A DNA stretch of 47,307 nucleotides from Opitutia bacterium (lineage in GTDB: Bacteria; Verrucomicrobiota; Verrucomicrobiia; Opitutales; UBA953): contig CANCHK010000011.1 in NCBI GenBank assembly GCA_947377865.1, positions 1 through 47,307 of the forward strand, given 5' to 3'. A program made the position numbers and the translations under genes. Under the pieces are notes generated by a model. That model searched no databases and was not told the DNA's origin. It saw only the letters and a list, made by a program, of their open reading frames with translations. This document shows positions 17,559 through 27,197 of the stretch, piece by piece (the stretch's first letter is position 1; each line of letters starts with the position of its first letter).

Positions 17559-18716
17559 ATGAATACCCAACGTCTCCTCCTCGCTGCACTCGCGGTCGTC
17601 CTTGTCGGCTGTCAGTCCGCCGACACCGCGGCGCCTGCGCCGAAAGCCGCCGCCAAGGCCGCGCCGAAGCCGGCGCCCTCCCAGTATGTCTTCTATGTCG
17701 GCACTTCAGGCGCCAAGGCGCAGGGGGTGCTCCGTTGCGTGCTCGACGGCAAGACCGGCAAGATTTCCGCGCCGGCCGTCGCCGCCGAAGCGAAGTCCGC
17801 TTCCTATCTCGCGCTCAGCCCTGATGCGAAGTTCCTCTATTCCACCGCCGAGGGTACCGAGGGCGCCGTCGCCTCCTACGCGGTCGAGGGCGACAAACTT
17901 CGCCTCCTGAATACCGAGGCCTCCAAGGGTAAGGGACCGACACATCTCGCCGTCGACGCCGCACGTCGCAACCTGATTGTGGTCAATTACGGTTCTGGTT
18001 CGACCACCGCTCTGCCGATTAAGGAAGACGGCTCCTTTGCGCCAGCGAGCTCCTCAATCCAGCACGTTGGCACCGGGCCGAACGCCGGCCGCCAAGCCGG
18101 CCCTCATGCGCATGGCGTCTACTTCCACCCGAAGAACGGACGCGCCTACGTCGCCGACCTCGGAACGGATGACATCTTCATCTACAAGTTTGACGCCGAG
18201 AAGGGCCTGCTGACCCCGAATAAGCCGAAGTCTGCACGCGTCACCGCGGGTGAAGGGCCTCGCCACCTTGCCTTCCATCCTAACGGCCGCTTTGCCTACG
18301 TGAACACCGAGATGGGCATGAATGTCGTCGCTTTCTCGGTCGAGCGTAACGGCGGCCTGAAGCAGATCCAGAGCCTCCCGACTCTCCCGGCCGGTGCCGA
18401 TGCCAAAGGTGCCTCTACGGCGGAGATCTTCGTCCGCCCGGACGGCAAGACGCTCTACGTCTCCAATCGCGGCCATGATTCCATCGCGGTCTACTCGATC
18501 GCCCAGGATGGCAAGCTCACGCTGCTCCAGCACGTGCTCGGTACTCCGGCTGTGCCCCGCGGCTTCGGTCTTAGCGCTGACGGCCGCTGGCTCGTCTGCG
18601 CCGGGCAGAAATCCGGCACCCTCAACGCCTATCGCATCGGCCGCGACGGCAAGCTCACCGATACCAAGCAGGCGGTCGAAGCCGCAGGTTCCGTCGCGAT
18701 CCTGTTCGTTCCCTGA
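17559..18716 (+). CDS. Lipoprotein with a seven-bladed beta-propeller lactonase domain
   Basis: The 385-residue product starts MNTQRLLLAALAVVLVGCQS, with an L-V-G-C lipobox, so Cys18 would be lipidated and the protein anchored in a membrane facing the periplasm. An Ala/Pro/Lys linker leads into a 6-phosphogluconolactonase-like (Lactonase, PF10282) propeller. Diagnostic segments are VFYVGTSGAKAQGV, YLALSPDAKFLYST, GPTHLAVDAARRNLIVVNYG, GPRHLAFHPNGRFAYVNTE, EIFVRPDGKTLYVSNRGHDS and GFGLSADGRWLVCAG. The family opens sugar lactones or is involved in 3-oxo-adipate-type and muconolactone chemistry; here the extracytoplasmic location argues for oxidised sugars. It starts 23 bases after the sulfatase stop. 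Confidence 0.88.
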   Translation: MNTQRLLLAALAVVLVGCQSADTAAPAPKAAAKAAPKPAPSQYVFYVGTSGAKAQGVLRCVLDGKTGKISAPAVAAEAKSASYLALSPDAKFLYSTAEGTEGAVASYAVEGDKLRLLNTEASKGKGPTHLAVDAARRNLIVVNYGSGSTTALPIKEDGSFAPASSSIQHVGTGPNAGRQAGPHAHGVYFHPKNGRAYVADLGTDDIFIYKFDAEKGLLTPNKPKSARVTAGEGPRHLAFHPNGRFAYVNTEMGMNVVAFSVERNGGLKQIQSLPTLPAGADAKGASTAEIFVRPDGKTLYVSNRGHDSIAVYSIAQDGKLTLLQHVLGTPAVPRGFGLSADGRWLVCAGQKSGTLNAYRIGRDGKLTDTKQAVEAAGSVAILFVP

Positions 18717-18731
18717 TTTGGCCGCGCCCGC

Positions 18732-21176
18732 ATGCGTAGTCCTCTTCTTGTCGGCCTGCTCCTGACGACTTCGCTGGGCGCAGTGCCTGTAGACTTCGCG
18801 CACGAGGTCGTGCCCATCCTGCGCAAGCACTGCGTGGAGTGCCACGCGGGCGACAAGAAGAAGGGTGGGCTCTCCATGAACACGCGTGCCTCGCTGCTGG
18901 AAGGCGGCGAGAACGGCGTGGTCGTCTCCGCCGGCCAGACGCAGAAGAGCAAGCTCCTCGACGCCATCGTCAGCGTTGATCCTGACGTCAGGATGCCGCC
19001 CAAGGGAGATCGCCTGAGCTCCGCCGAAGTCGCCACCTTGCGTGCATGGGTTGAGCAGGGTGCCGTCTGGACCGAAGGGTTCGCTTTCAAGAAGCCTGCC
19101 TACGAGCCGCCCCTGCGCCCGCGTCTGCCCGTCTTGCCTGAAGCGAAGGCCGGCCGCACGCACCCGATTGACCGCGTGCTCGACGGCTGGCTTGCCGACA
19201 AAGGCGCTCCGACCCCGTCGCTGGCGGACGACGCGACCTTCCTGCGGCGCGTGACTCTCGACCTGGTCGGCCTGCTACCCTCCGCCGAGGAGGCGCAGGC
19301 GTTCACCGCCGACCGCCGCCCGGACAAACGCACCTTGCTCGTGCGATCGCTGCTCGCGCGGAATGTCGACTACGCCGACCACTGGATGGCGTTCTGGAAC
19401 GACCTGCTCCGTAATGATTACGCCGGTACGGGTTACATTGACGGCGGCCGCAAGCAGATCACCAGCTGGCTCTACGTCTCGCTGCTCGCCAATAAGCCTT
19501 ACGACCTTTTCGCCCGCGAGCTCATCGCCCCTTCCTCGGATAGTGAAGGGTTCGCCAAGGGCATCATCTGGCGCGGCGCCGTGAGCGCGGGTCAGGTGCC
19601 CGAACTCCAGTATTCGCAGAGCGTCTCGCAGACATTCCTCGGCATCAACATGAAGTGTGCCTCCTGTCACGACAGCTTTGTCGACCGCTGGAAGCTGCGC
19701 GATGCCTACGGCCTCGCCGCGATTTACTCCGATCATCCGATGGAGCTCGTGCGCTGCGACATCCCAACCGGCAAGCCCGCTGCCGCCGCTTGGCCGTTTC
19801 CGGAGCTCGGCCAGGTCGACGCCACCAAGCCGCGCGAAGAACGCCTCGCCCAGCTTGCCGCCCTGATCACGCATCCGGACAACGGCCGCTTCCAGCGCAC
19901 CATCGTCAATCGTCTCTGGCATCGCCTCATGGGACGCGGTGTCGTGCACCCGGTTGACGCGATGCAGACGCAGCCGTGGAACCAAGACCTCCTCGACGTG
20001 CTGGCTAATCGGCTCGTCGAATCCAAGTACGACCTGAAGGCCGTGCTTGAATTTATCGCCACCTCGCAGGCCTACCAGTCACGTGCTGAGATCCTCGCCC
20101 GCGACGCGGACGATAAGGGCTACGTCTACCGCGGTCCGCGCGCCAAGCGCCTCACCGCCGAGCAGTTCGTCGACGCTGTCTGGCGCCTGACCGGTACTAC
20201 GCCGGCCAAGATCGAACTCAAGGTGCCACGGGCCAATCCTGCAATGGCTTCGGCCAAGAAACCCGTTGTCGAGCCCTTGCTCGCCGCACCGATCTGGTCG
20301 AATGACATCGCCAAGGGCCGTCTCCCCGCAGCCGGCGAGACCCGTTCGTTCCGCCGCCAACTCGTGTTGGAAGCCGACGTCGAATCGGCCGCCTGCGTGG
20401 TCACCTGCGACAATAGCTTCGAACTTTACGTGAACGGAAAGAAGATCGGTGAAGGCGAAAACTGGGCCGACCCGAAGAGCTTCGACCTCACCGCTTCCTT
20501 GCTCAAGGGTGCGAACCAGATCGTGGTCGTCGGCCATAATGGTGGCAAGGCACCCAACATCGCCGCCGCTTGGTTTCAGGTGAATGTCGATCTCAAGGGT
20601 GGCGCCCGCGTAAGAATGGCCACTGACGCTTCCTGGGAATGGACGACGAGCTTACCGAACGCCCGCGGAACCTTCGCTGCCGGTAAAGCGAAGGCCGCGA
20701 CCAAGGTTGCCGAGGTTGTCTGGCAGCCGATCTCGCTCGTGAAGGGCGAGGCATGGCGCAAAGCTGAATATCGCATGGCCGAGATACTCGCCGGCGTCGG
20801 CGGGAAGAGTAGCCTGCCAGCTCGCGCGAGTCTCATGAAGTCGGACCTGCTGCAGCGCGCCTTGGGTCGTCCGAACCGCGAGCAGATCGTCTCGATGCGT
20901 CCGAACGAACTAAGCACGCTCGAGGCCATTGACCTTTCCAACGGCCAGGCGCTGACCAATCTCCTGTCCGCTGGCGCCGCCAAGTTAAAGAAGCGCACTT
21001 GGTCTTCGCCGGAAGAACTCGCCCGTTGGCTCTATCTCTCCGCGCTGAGCCGCGAGCCCGCTCCGGCTGAACTCAAGGTCGCCGCCGGCATGGTTGGCGC
21101 CGAAATCTCCGAACAAGGCGTCGCCGACCTCCTCTGGGCCGTGTGCATGCTCCCCGAATTCCAGACCATCCGCTGA
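18732..21176 (+). CDS. PSCyt1-DUF1549-DUF1553 cytochrome-type protein with an inserted jelly-roll domain
   Basis: The 814-residue exported protein has a short signal peptide, a PSCyt1 module with CVECH (Cys34, Cys37, His38), a DUF1549 module (PIDRVLDGWLADKG to about residue 330) holding a second CASCH (309-313), and a DUF1553-type module (NGRFQRTIVNRLWHRLMGRG onward) ending EFQTIR. Two hemes c are likely. Roughly residues 517-640 are unlike the tandem paralogs: SFELYVNGKKIGEGENWADP, LLKGANQIVVVGHNGG and AWFQVNVDL are typical of a galactose-binding-like beta-sandwich. The combination suggests carbohydrate binding by an electron-transfer or hydrolase-like protein; its biochemical role is unknown. 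It lies 15 bases after the lactonase gene and is followed by its DUF1501 partner. Confidence 0.85.
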   Translation: MRSPLLVGLLLTTSLGAVPVDFAHEVVPILRKHCVECHAGDKKKGGLSMNTRASLLEGGENGVVVSAGQTQKSKLLDAIVSVDPDVRMPPKGDRLSSAEVATLRAWVEQGAVWTEGFAFKKPAYEPPLRPRLPVLPEAKAGRTHPIDRVLDGWLADKGAPTPSLADDATFLRRVTLDLVGLLPSAEEAQAFTADRRPDKRTLLVRSLLARNVDYADHWMAFWNDLLRNDYAGTGYIDGGRKQITSWLYVSLLANKPYDLFARELIAPSSDSEGFAKGIIWRGAVSAGQVPELQYSQSVSQTFLGINMKCASCHDSFVDRWKLRDAYGLAAIYSDHPMELVRCDIPTGKPAAAAWPFPELGQVDATKPREERLAQLAALITHPDNGRFQRTIVNRLWHRLMGRGVVHPVDAMQTQPWNQDLLDVLANRLVESKYDLKAVLEFIATSQAYQSRAEILARDADDKGYVYRGPRAKRLTAEQFVDAVWRLTGTTPAKIELKVPRANPAMASAKKPVVEPLLAAPIWSNDIAKGRLPAAGETRSFRRQLVLEADVESAACVVTCDNSFELYVNGKKIGEGENWADPKSFDLTASLLKGANQIVVVGHNGGKAPNIAAAWFQVNVDLKGGARVRMATDASWEWTTSLPNARGTFAAGKAKAATKVAEVVWQPISLVKGEAWRKAEYRMAEILAGVGGKSSLPARASLMKSDLLQRALGRPNREQIVSMRPNELSTLEAIDLSNGQALTNLLSAGAAKLKKRTWSSPEELARWLYLSALSREPAPAELKVAAGMVGAEISEQGVADLLWAVCMLPEFQTIR

Positions 21177-21181
21177 CCGCC

Positions 21182-22639
21182 ATGAACTCCCCGCTGCCGC
21201 TTGACCCATCCTTACCCGAGCCGCTCGCACGTCGCGAATTCCTGCGCATGCTCGCCGCCGCCGGCGCCGCTACCTTATCGATGAGTGCTCCGCGCCTCCT
21301 CGCCGAGAGTGAGAGGGTCGTCCAGCCCGCTGCCACGGCGGATTCCTGCATTCTGATCTGGCTCGCTGGCGGCATGGCCGCGCCGGAGACCTTTGATCCT
21401 AAGCGCTACGCTCCTTTTGAGAAGGGACTCTCCTATGACCGCGTGCTGAGCACCTTCCCTGCGATTCCGACGTCCGTCGACGGCGTCCGTATCTGCGAAG
21501 GACTCGAGAACATCGCGCAGGTCATGGACCGCGGCACTCTGATTCGCTCGGCGGTGCAGCCCGACCTCGGTAGTATCCTGCATTCGCGCCACCAGTTCCA
21601 TTGGCACACTGGCTATGTGCCGCCGCAGACCGTCGCTTGCCCGCATATCGGGGCTTGGATGGCCCGCGTGCTTGGTCCGCGCAATCCAGTGATGCCGGCC
21701 TTCATCAATATCGGCCAGCGGCTTGAAGGCGTCGGCGAGAGTGAGGAGCTCAAGTCCTTCACGACCGCCGGATTTTTCGGCGGCGAATATGGTCCGATGA
21801 ATCTGCCGTTCCCTGAGGAGGCCGCTGCCGCTGTGCGTCCGCCCAAGGGTATGGATGCCAGCCGTTTCGTGAACCGCGACCGCGAGTTTCGCCGGCTCGT
21901 CGATGCGACGCCTAGTCGCGACTTGCTCAGCGACCACCAGCATGAGTCGATGCTGCGCTCGATGGATAACGCTTACCGCCTGCTCAGCGCCAAGGAGCGC
22001 GCTGCGTTCGACATCTCCCTCGAGACGCCCGAAGTCCAGAAGGATTACGACACCGGCCGTTTCGGCCGCGGCTGCTTGCTCGCCCGTCGCCTCGTCGAGA
22101 ACGGCGCTCGTTTCGTCGAGGTCACCACGGAGTACGTGCCGTTCTTCCAGTGGGATACGCATGGCAAGGGCCATGAGACCGTCGCGAAGATGCATGCCGA
22201 GATCGACCGTCCGATCGCGCGCCTGATCCGCGACCTTGAACAGCGCGGGCTGCTCGACCGAACCTTGGTCATCATCGCCAGCGAATTCAGCCGTGATGCG
22301 ATGATTGAAGGTCGTCCGGGCTCGAAGGCCAAGGACCAGGCCTTCAATAAGTCCGGAGTCATGACCAGCCCGGACCATTACGGACTCCACCGCCACTTCA
22401 CCGGCGGTACGAGCGTCGTGATGTTCGGTGGCGGCGTGAAGAAAGGTCATGTTTACGGCGCGACGGCCGATGAGCGTCCGCTCGTCGCAATCAAGGACCC
22501 TGTGTCGATCTCCGACATGCATGCCACGATCTTCCGTGCGATGGGTATCAGCCCCAAGACCGCGTTTGATATTGAAGGTCGTCCGTTCTACGCGACCGTC
22601 GACGGCAAGGGCGTGCCGATTTCAATCTTCAGGGGCTGA
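21182..22639 (+). CDS. Twin-arginine DUF1501 protein (partner of the 18732 gene)
   Basis: The 485-residue product begins with a twin-arginine signal (ARREFLRMLAAAGAATLSMS), so it would be exported folded by Tat. The DUF1501 (PF07394) fold is related to the sulfatase/alkaline-phosphatase superfamily. Landmarks are CILIWLAGGMAAPETFDPK, GSILHSRHQFHWHTG, GRGCLLARRLVENGARFVEV, QWDTHGKGHETVAKM, LLDRTLVIIASEFSRD and the C-terminal VSISDMHATIFRAMGIS. Genes of this family almost always follow a DUF1553 cytochrome-type gene, as here (five-base gap), which argues for a complex. Its reaction is unknown. Its 3' end overlaps the convergent glycerate kinase by 11 bases. Confidence 0.88.
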   Translation: MNSPLPLDPSLPEPLARREFLRMLAAAGAATLSMSAPRLLAESERVVQPAATADSCILIWLAGGMAAPETFDPKRYAPFEKGLSYDRVLSTFPAIPTSVDGVRICEGLENIAQVMDRGTLIRSAVQPDLGSILHSRHQFHWHTGYVPPQTVACPHIGAWMARVLGPRNPVMPAFINIGQRLEGVGESEELKSFTTAGFFGGEYGPMNLPFPEEAAAAVRPPKGMDASRFVNRDREFRRLVDATPSRDLLSDHQHESMLRSMDNAYRLLSAKERAAFDISLETPEVQKDYDTGRFGRGCLLARRLVENGARFVEVTTEYVPFFQWDTHGKGHETVAKMHAEIDRPIARLIRDLEQRGLLDRTLVIIASEFSRDAMIEGRPGSKAKDQAFNKSGVMTSPDHYGLHRHFTGGTSVVMFGGGVKKGHVYGATADERPLVAIKDPVSISDMHATIFRAMGISPKTAFDIEGRPFYATVDGKGVPISIFRG

Positions 22640-23741
22640 GGGCGCGCAGCGGCGCGGCTTGCGCGCGGACGGCGGTCTCGATGAGTTCGCCAGTGCGCCG
22701 CATCGCCTCGTCGAGCGGCATCGCCGCTGGCTTGATCGCGATGAGCAGGTCGAACTGCGCGCGTAGCGCGGCCGAGTCGTCGACCGAGCCGGCGATACCG
22801 ACGACTTTTTTGCCGAGGCGACGTGCGAGACGGGCGACGCCGACCGGGCCTTTGCCTTGCAGGCTCTGTTCGTCAAGGCGGCCTTCGCCAGTGATGACGA
22901 GGTCGGCCGAGGCGACGCGGGCATCGAGTCCGACTTGTGTCGCGACCATGTCGAACCCGCTCACGAGACGTCCGCCGAGGAAAGCCATAAGTCCGAAGCC
23001 GAGACCGCCGGCGGCGCCGGCGCCGGGCACGTCACGCGGATCGACGCCGAGGTCACGTCGCGCGAGGTCGGCGAGATGTTCGAGGCGCCGTTCAAACCAC
23101 ACGAAATCACGGACACCTTTCTGCGGACCGTAGACGCGCGTAGCGCCGCGGGGACCGAGCAGGGGGTTGTCGACGTCGCACGCGACGATCAGCTCGAAGG
23201 AGGGGAGTGCGGACGGTTTCTCGAGCTGGTCGGCTTCCAGGACCGTCTCGAGGGTAGGGGTGAAGGCCTGGCCTGCTTTCTTAAAGGTATACCCTAAGGC
23301 GAGGGCGACCCCGAGACCGCCGTCATTCGTGGCGCTCCCCCCGATTCCGATCAGGATGCGGCGGGCGCCCTTGGCAAGGGCGGATTGGATAAGAATTCCT
23401 GTACCTAAAGTGCTGGCTGTAAGAGGGTTAAGTTCATTTTTCTGGACGATAGCCAAGCCGCTGGCGGAGCTCATTTCCATGACGGCCGTGGCCGATTCGG
23501 CGACCCACCCGAAGGAGGCTTCGATCGGCCTGCCTTGGGCGTCCTGGGTGGTGCAAGCGGTCCATTCTCCAGCCAAGGCGGCGTTCATCGCCAGGGCCGT
23601 GCCTTCGCCGCCGTCCGCGATGGGGCAAAGGTCGAAGGATGCCTGCGGAAAGACCTTTTCCAGGCTGTTTTTAATATGAAAACCGGCTTTTCCCGCCGGC
23701 AGGGAGCCCTTGAACTTGTCGTTGGCGATCAGGATGCGCAT
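22629..23741 (-). CDS. Glycerate kinase (GarK/GlxK type)
   Basis: The enzyme phosphorylates D-glycerate with ATP, feeding glycolysis from glyoxylate, glucarate or serine metabolism; it is cytoplasmic. The 370-residue product shows MRILIANDKFKGSLPAGKAG at the N-terminus, PIADGGEGTALA, GIGGSATNDGGLG, VACDVDNPLLGPRGATRVYG, QKG and VITGEGRLDEQSLQGKGPVG, all diagnostic of PF02595. The ATG at 23739-23741 is preceded by AAGGA seven bases upstream, one of the few genes in this window with a plausible Shine-Dalgarno. No glyoxylate or glucarate genes are adjacent. It is divergent from the first of the tandem cytochrome-type genes. Confidence 0.93.
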   Translation of the reverse strand: MRILIANDKFKGSLPAGKAGFHIKNSLEKVFPQASFDLCPIADGGEGTALAMNAALAGEWTACTTQDAQGRPIEASFGWVAESATAVMEMSSASGLAIVQKNELNPLTASTLGTGILIQSALAKGARRILIGIGGSATNDGGLGVALALGYTFKKAGQAFTPTLETVLEADQLEKPSALPSFELIVACDVDNPLLGPRGATRVYGPQKGVRDFVWFERRLEHLADLARRDLGVDPRDVPGAGAAGGLGFGLMAFLGGRLVSGFDMVATQVGLDARVASADLVITGEGRLDEQSLQGKGPVGVARLARRLGKKVVGIAGSVDDSAALRAQFDLLIAIKPAAMPLDEAMRRTGELIETAVRAQAAPLRALSP

Positions 23742-23887
23742 TTTCCGGTCCTTCGGAAGTTGTGCTGGGGTCTTTTCTTTACAATCCGAATGGGCGAGGA
23801 CGCTTGATTTCCAATGGCTCGCGCCTAACTTCATTGTATCGGGTTTAGCCCCACCTGAACCTTAATCCCACCTTAAGAAACACGAAC

Positions 23888-26800
23888 ATGCTGTCTCTCC
23901 GACATACCTTTCTCCTCCTTCCTTTGTTCGCGGCTTCCTTCGCCGCCGCCGCCGATGACACCCAGCCGTCCAAGGAGGGCTTGGAATTCTTCGAGAAGAA
24001 CGTCCGCCCGATTCTCATCGACCGTTGCTACGAGTGCCATTCGGCCACCAAGAATTCTTCCAAAGGCGGTTTGATTCTTGATTCTCGCGACGGCGCACTC
24101 AAGGGCGGCGACGAGGGGCCTTCGGTCGTCCCGGGTAATCTTGAGAAGTCTCTCATGATTAAGGCCGTCCGCTACACCGATCCGGAGTTCGCGATGCCTC
24201 CCAAAAAGACCGGAGGAAAACTGCCCGACGACAAAATCGCGATCCTAGAAGAGTGGGTGAAGATGGGTGCGCCCATGCCTATGGGTGGTGCCGCAAAGCT
24301 CACCGGTCTCACCGGCAAGGCGCGAGAGCACTGGGCTTTCCAGCCGGTCGCCAAGCCTGCGGTTCCCGAAGTGAAGAATAAGACCTGGGTGAAGACGCCC
24401 ATTGACGCCTTCATCCTCGCCAAGCTTGAAGAGAAGGGTCTGCAGCCGAATCCGACCGCCTCCCCTGAGTCTTTCCTGCGCCGTGTTTCCTATGATTTGA
24501 TCGGCCTGCCGCCCATGTCTGAACAGGTAGACGCCTTTGAGAAGGCCATCCAAGCTGCGCAGGTCGCCGACGCAATGGCACTTCGCTCCGGCAAGCCCGC
24601 CGTCGCCGTTGAAGCTGTCTACGCCAAGCAGGTCGACTCCCTGCTTGCCTCGCCTCACTACGGCGAACGCTGGGGTCGCCATTGGCTCGACACTGCTCGA
24701 TACTCGGACACCCGCGGCTTGCAAGTGGACCAAGGAGACAGCCTCTTCCGCGACTACCGCTTCGCCTACGCCTGGACCTATCGCGACTACGTCATCAATG
24801 CGCTTAATGACGACAAGCCGTACGACCAGTTCATCGTAGAACAGATTGCCGCCGACCGTATCCCGGGCATCTCGCCTGACGACCCCCGTCTCGCCGCCCT
24901 CGGATTCCTCACCGTCGGCAAGCGTTTCGACGATCCGAACGACATCATCGACGAGCGAATCGACACGACGACCAAGGCCTTCATTGGGCTCACCGTTTCC
25001 TGTGCTCGTTGCCACGATCACAAGTTCGACCCGATCCCGATTAAGGACTATTACTCTCTGCACGGAATCTTCGCCTCGACCGTCGAGCCGCTGCACCATC
25101 CCACAATCGCGGCCACTTCGAAGAGCGCCGCCGCCGCCCGCACTGACTTCACCAAGCGTCTAAACCAGCTCCAAGACGAGCAGGTTGCTGGTTTCTTTCG
25201 CTACATGCGCGAGACCCGCGCCCGCTATGACAAGGAGATGGCTGGCCGCCTGATGATCGCCAGCGTGCGCCGAGGATCGGCCGAAGCCGGCGATTACTCC
25301 GCTAAGTATAAAATCGACCTGACTTCCGATATCGATTTCGCCGCCATGCGCATTCAGAAGGACTCCCCGATCACTGGACCCTTTGCCGCCGCCGCCGCCG
25401 TGCCGGTTGTCTACTTCGCTGAGCGTGCACCTGGCGCAATTGAGGAGTCCCTCAAGAACTCCGAACACCCAGTCAACCCGATCATCGCTGCCGCACTCCG
25501 TGGCCTGAAGCCGAAGACCCTCGATGACGTCGCCGCCGCCTACCAGAAGGCCTACAACGAAAACAAGGCGGCCATCCTCGCCCATCTTGCCCTCCTCGCC
25601 AAGGCCGGCGAAGGCTGGAAGAAGACCTCTCCGGCAATCGCCGAGATGACTGGCTATCCTTGGGCCATCCCGAGCTATGATGAGGTCTTCGACAACGAAG
25701 ACATGATCTCGCTCTTCAGTACGCGAAAGTTCTGTGCCGACTGGCAGAATCGCCCGATTTATGGCGGTATCGGCAATCGCGAACCGGTCGCCTACTTCCG
25801 TCACACCCAGATCAATGAGCTGCGACTCTCGCACCCTGGCGCGCCCGGCGAAGCGATGGTCGTTCAGGATTCCGAATCTCCGAAGGACAGCTACGTGTTC
25901 AAGCGTGGTGACAAGAATAACAAGGGAGAGATTGTTCCTCGCCAGTTCCTCGACATCCTTTCCAAGGAAGGCGAGCGCAAGCCCTATGTCGATGGCAGCG
26001 GTCGCTATGAGTTCGCCCAGTCCATCGCCACCAAGAGTAATCCGATGACCGCGCGTGTCGCCGTGAACCGTACCTGGATGAAGCACTTCGTCGAAGGCTT
26101 CGTCGCTACAGTCGACGACCTCGGCAACATGTCCGAAAAGCCCTCGCACCCCGAACTGCTCGATTACCTTGCCAACGATTTCATGGACAACGGCTGGAAG
26201 ATGAAGCCCCTCCACCGCATGATCGTTATGAGCAACGTGTATCGTCAGGACTCCGACCCGACTGCGAACCCTCTCGTGGCCAAGAAGGGTCCGGTCGACC
26301 CGCTGAAGATCGATGCCGGTAATCGTCTGCTTTGGCGCGGTAATCTTCGTCGCCTCGACTTCGAATCCATCCGCGATTCGATGATTCTGCTGACCGGTAA
26401 GATGAACCCGCTCATCGGCGGCCAGCCGGCGAATATCACCGACGAGCCATTCAGTTACCGTCGTAGCCTCTATGGGTACGTTGACCGTCGCCGCCTGAGT
26501 GACACGCTCTCGCAGTTCGACTACGGTGACCCCGACCAGGCCAACTCGAAGCGCAATTCGACCATCGTCCCGCAACAAGCCTTGTTCTTCATGAACAACC
26601 CGCTCTCCGTCGAGGTTGCTCGCGCCGTCTCGGCTCGTAAGGACGTCGTCAACGCGATTTCCGAAGATCAGCGGATTGTTGCAATGTTCCGCTGCATGTT
26701 CCAGCGCCGTCCTTCCACCAATGAGATTCGCGTTGCCCAAGAATTCCTGACTAAGGCGAAGATGTCCGTCGCGACCGCCAATCTTCATCCATCCGTTAAA

Positions 26801-27070
26801 GCCGTCGCCTCGGGCGCTAAGGCCGTCGCTTCCGGTGCCAAGGTTGCCAAAACTGTCGCGACGACTACCCGCACGGTGGCTGCCGGCGCCAAGGGGGCCA
26901 CGGTGAAGGCTCCCGACGGCGAAGAGAGCATGATGATGGCCGTCACCGGCGGTGGGGCCGAAGGCGTCATGCAGAACGTGGGCGAAGCGATTCCCCGCAC
27001 GCCAATGACGCCGACCGAACTGCTGGTCCAGTCCTTGCTGCTTTCTAACGAGTTTGTCTACGTGAACTGA
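23888..27070 (+). CDS. PSCyt1-DUF1549-DUF1553 protein, tandem paralog 1
   Basis: The 1060-residue exported protein has a signal peptide (MLSLRHTFLLLPLFAASFAA), PSCyt1 with CYECH (47-51), DUF1549 from about 155 ([39 protein letters not shown]), a second CARCH (372-376, in [12 protein letters not shown]) and DUF1553 from about 698 (YVDGSGRYEFAQSIA) to the end. Two c-hemes are likely. Just before the last conserved block lies a low-complexity Lys/Ala-rich insert (about 961-1035) with a repeated KAVASGA and an EESMMM motif. The final TPTELLVQSLLLSNEFVYVN is shared by all three paralogs. A terminator follows the gene, so it may be transcribed partly on its own. Confidence 0.88.
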   Translation: MLSLRHTFLLLPLFAASFAAAADDTQPSKEGLEFFEKNVRPILIDRCYECHSATKNSSKGGLILDSRDGALKGGDEGPSVVPGNLEKSLMIKAVRYTDPEFAMPPKKTGGKLPDDKIAILEEWVKMGAPMPMGGAAKLTGLTGKAREHWAFQPVAKPAVPEVKNKTWVKTPIDAFILAKLEEKGLQPNPTASPESFLRRVSYDLIGLPPMSEQVDAFEKAIQAAQVADAMALRSGKPAVAVEAVYAKQVDSLLASPHYGERWGRHWLDTARYSDTRGLQVDQGDSLFRDYRFAYAWTYRDYVINALNDDKPYDQFIVEQIAADRIPGISPDDPRLAALGFLTVGKRFDDPNDIIDERIDTTTKAFIGLTVSCARCHDHKFDPIPIKDYYSLHGIFASTVEPLHHPTIAATSKSAAAARTDFTKRLNQLQDEQVAGFFRYMRETRARYDKEMAGRLMIASVRRGSAEAGDYSAKYKIDLTSDIDFAAMRIQKDSPITGPFAAAAAVPVVYFAERAPGAIEESLKNSEHPVNPIIAAALRGLKPKTLDDVAAAYQKAYNENKAAILAHLALLAKAGEGWKKTSPAIAEMTGYPWAIPSYDEVFDNEDMISLFSTRKFCADWQNRPIYGGIGNREPVAYFRHTQINELRLSHPGAPGEAMVVQDSESPKDSYVFKRGDKNNKGEIVPRQFLDILSKEGERKPYVDGSGRYEFAQSIATKSNPMTARVAVNRTWMKHFVEGFVATVDDLGNMSEKPSHPELLDYLANDFMDNGWKMKPLHRMIVMSNVYRQDSDPTANPLVAKKGPVDPLKIDAGNRLLWRGNLRRLDFESIRDSMILLTGKMNPLIGGQPANITDEPFSYRRSLYGYVDRRRLSDTLSQFDYGDPDQANSKRNSTIVPQQALFFMNNPLSVEVARAVSARKDVVNAISEDQRIVAMFRCMFQRRPSTNEIRVAQEFLTKAKMSVATANLHPSVKAVASGAKAVASGAKVAKTVATTTRTVAAGAKGATVKAPDGEESMMMAVTGGGAEGVMQNVGEAIPRTPMTPTELLVQSLLLSNEFVYVN

Positions 27071-27094
27071 GGGTAGCCCCTCTGCTTTGCTTCT

Positions 27095-27125
27095 AAAGCC
27101 GGCCTTATGGCCGGCTTTCTTGTTA
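27095..27125 (+). terminator. Rho-independent terminator between tandem paralogs 1 and 2
   Basis: AAAGCCGGCC and GGCCGGCTTT make a perfect ten-base-pair stem around TTAT, followed by CTTGTT on the plus strand. It lies 25 bases after the stop of paralog 1. Confidence 0.85.
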
Positions 27126-27197
27126 TAAACAAGGCGAGCATGAGGAACAACCCCTAGGCCGTGGGTGTCTCACCCTTTGCGCCCAGCATCCCCTGCC

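Noticed and set aside
18054-19163. 369-codon minus-strand frame across the lactonase/cytochrome gene boundary
   Set aside because: It covers two real genes on the opposite strand and shows no family motif.
25160-26788. Long minus-strand open frame of 542 codons opposite tandem paralog 1
   Set aside because: It is antisense to a well-supported DUF1549/DUF1553 gene, has no recognisable motif, and its length follows from high-GC third-position bias on the other strand.
26798-26842. Repeated KAVASGA in paralog 1 as an assembly artefact
   Set aside because: The two copies differ at synonymous positions, and similar Lys/Ala inserts occur at the same site in the other two paralogs.
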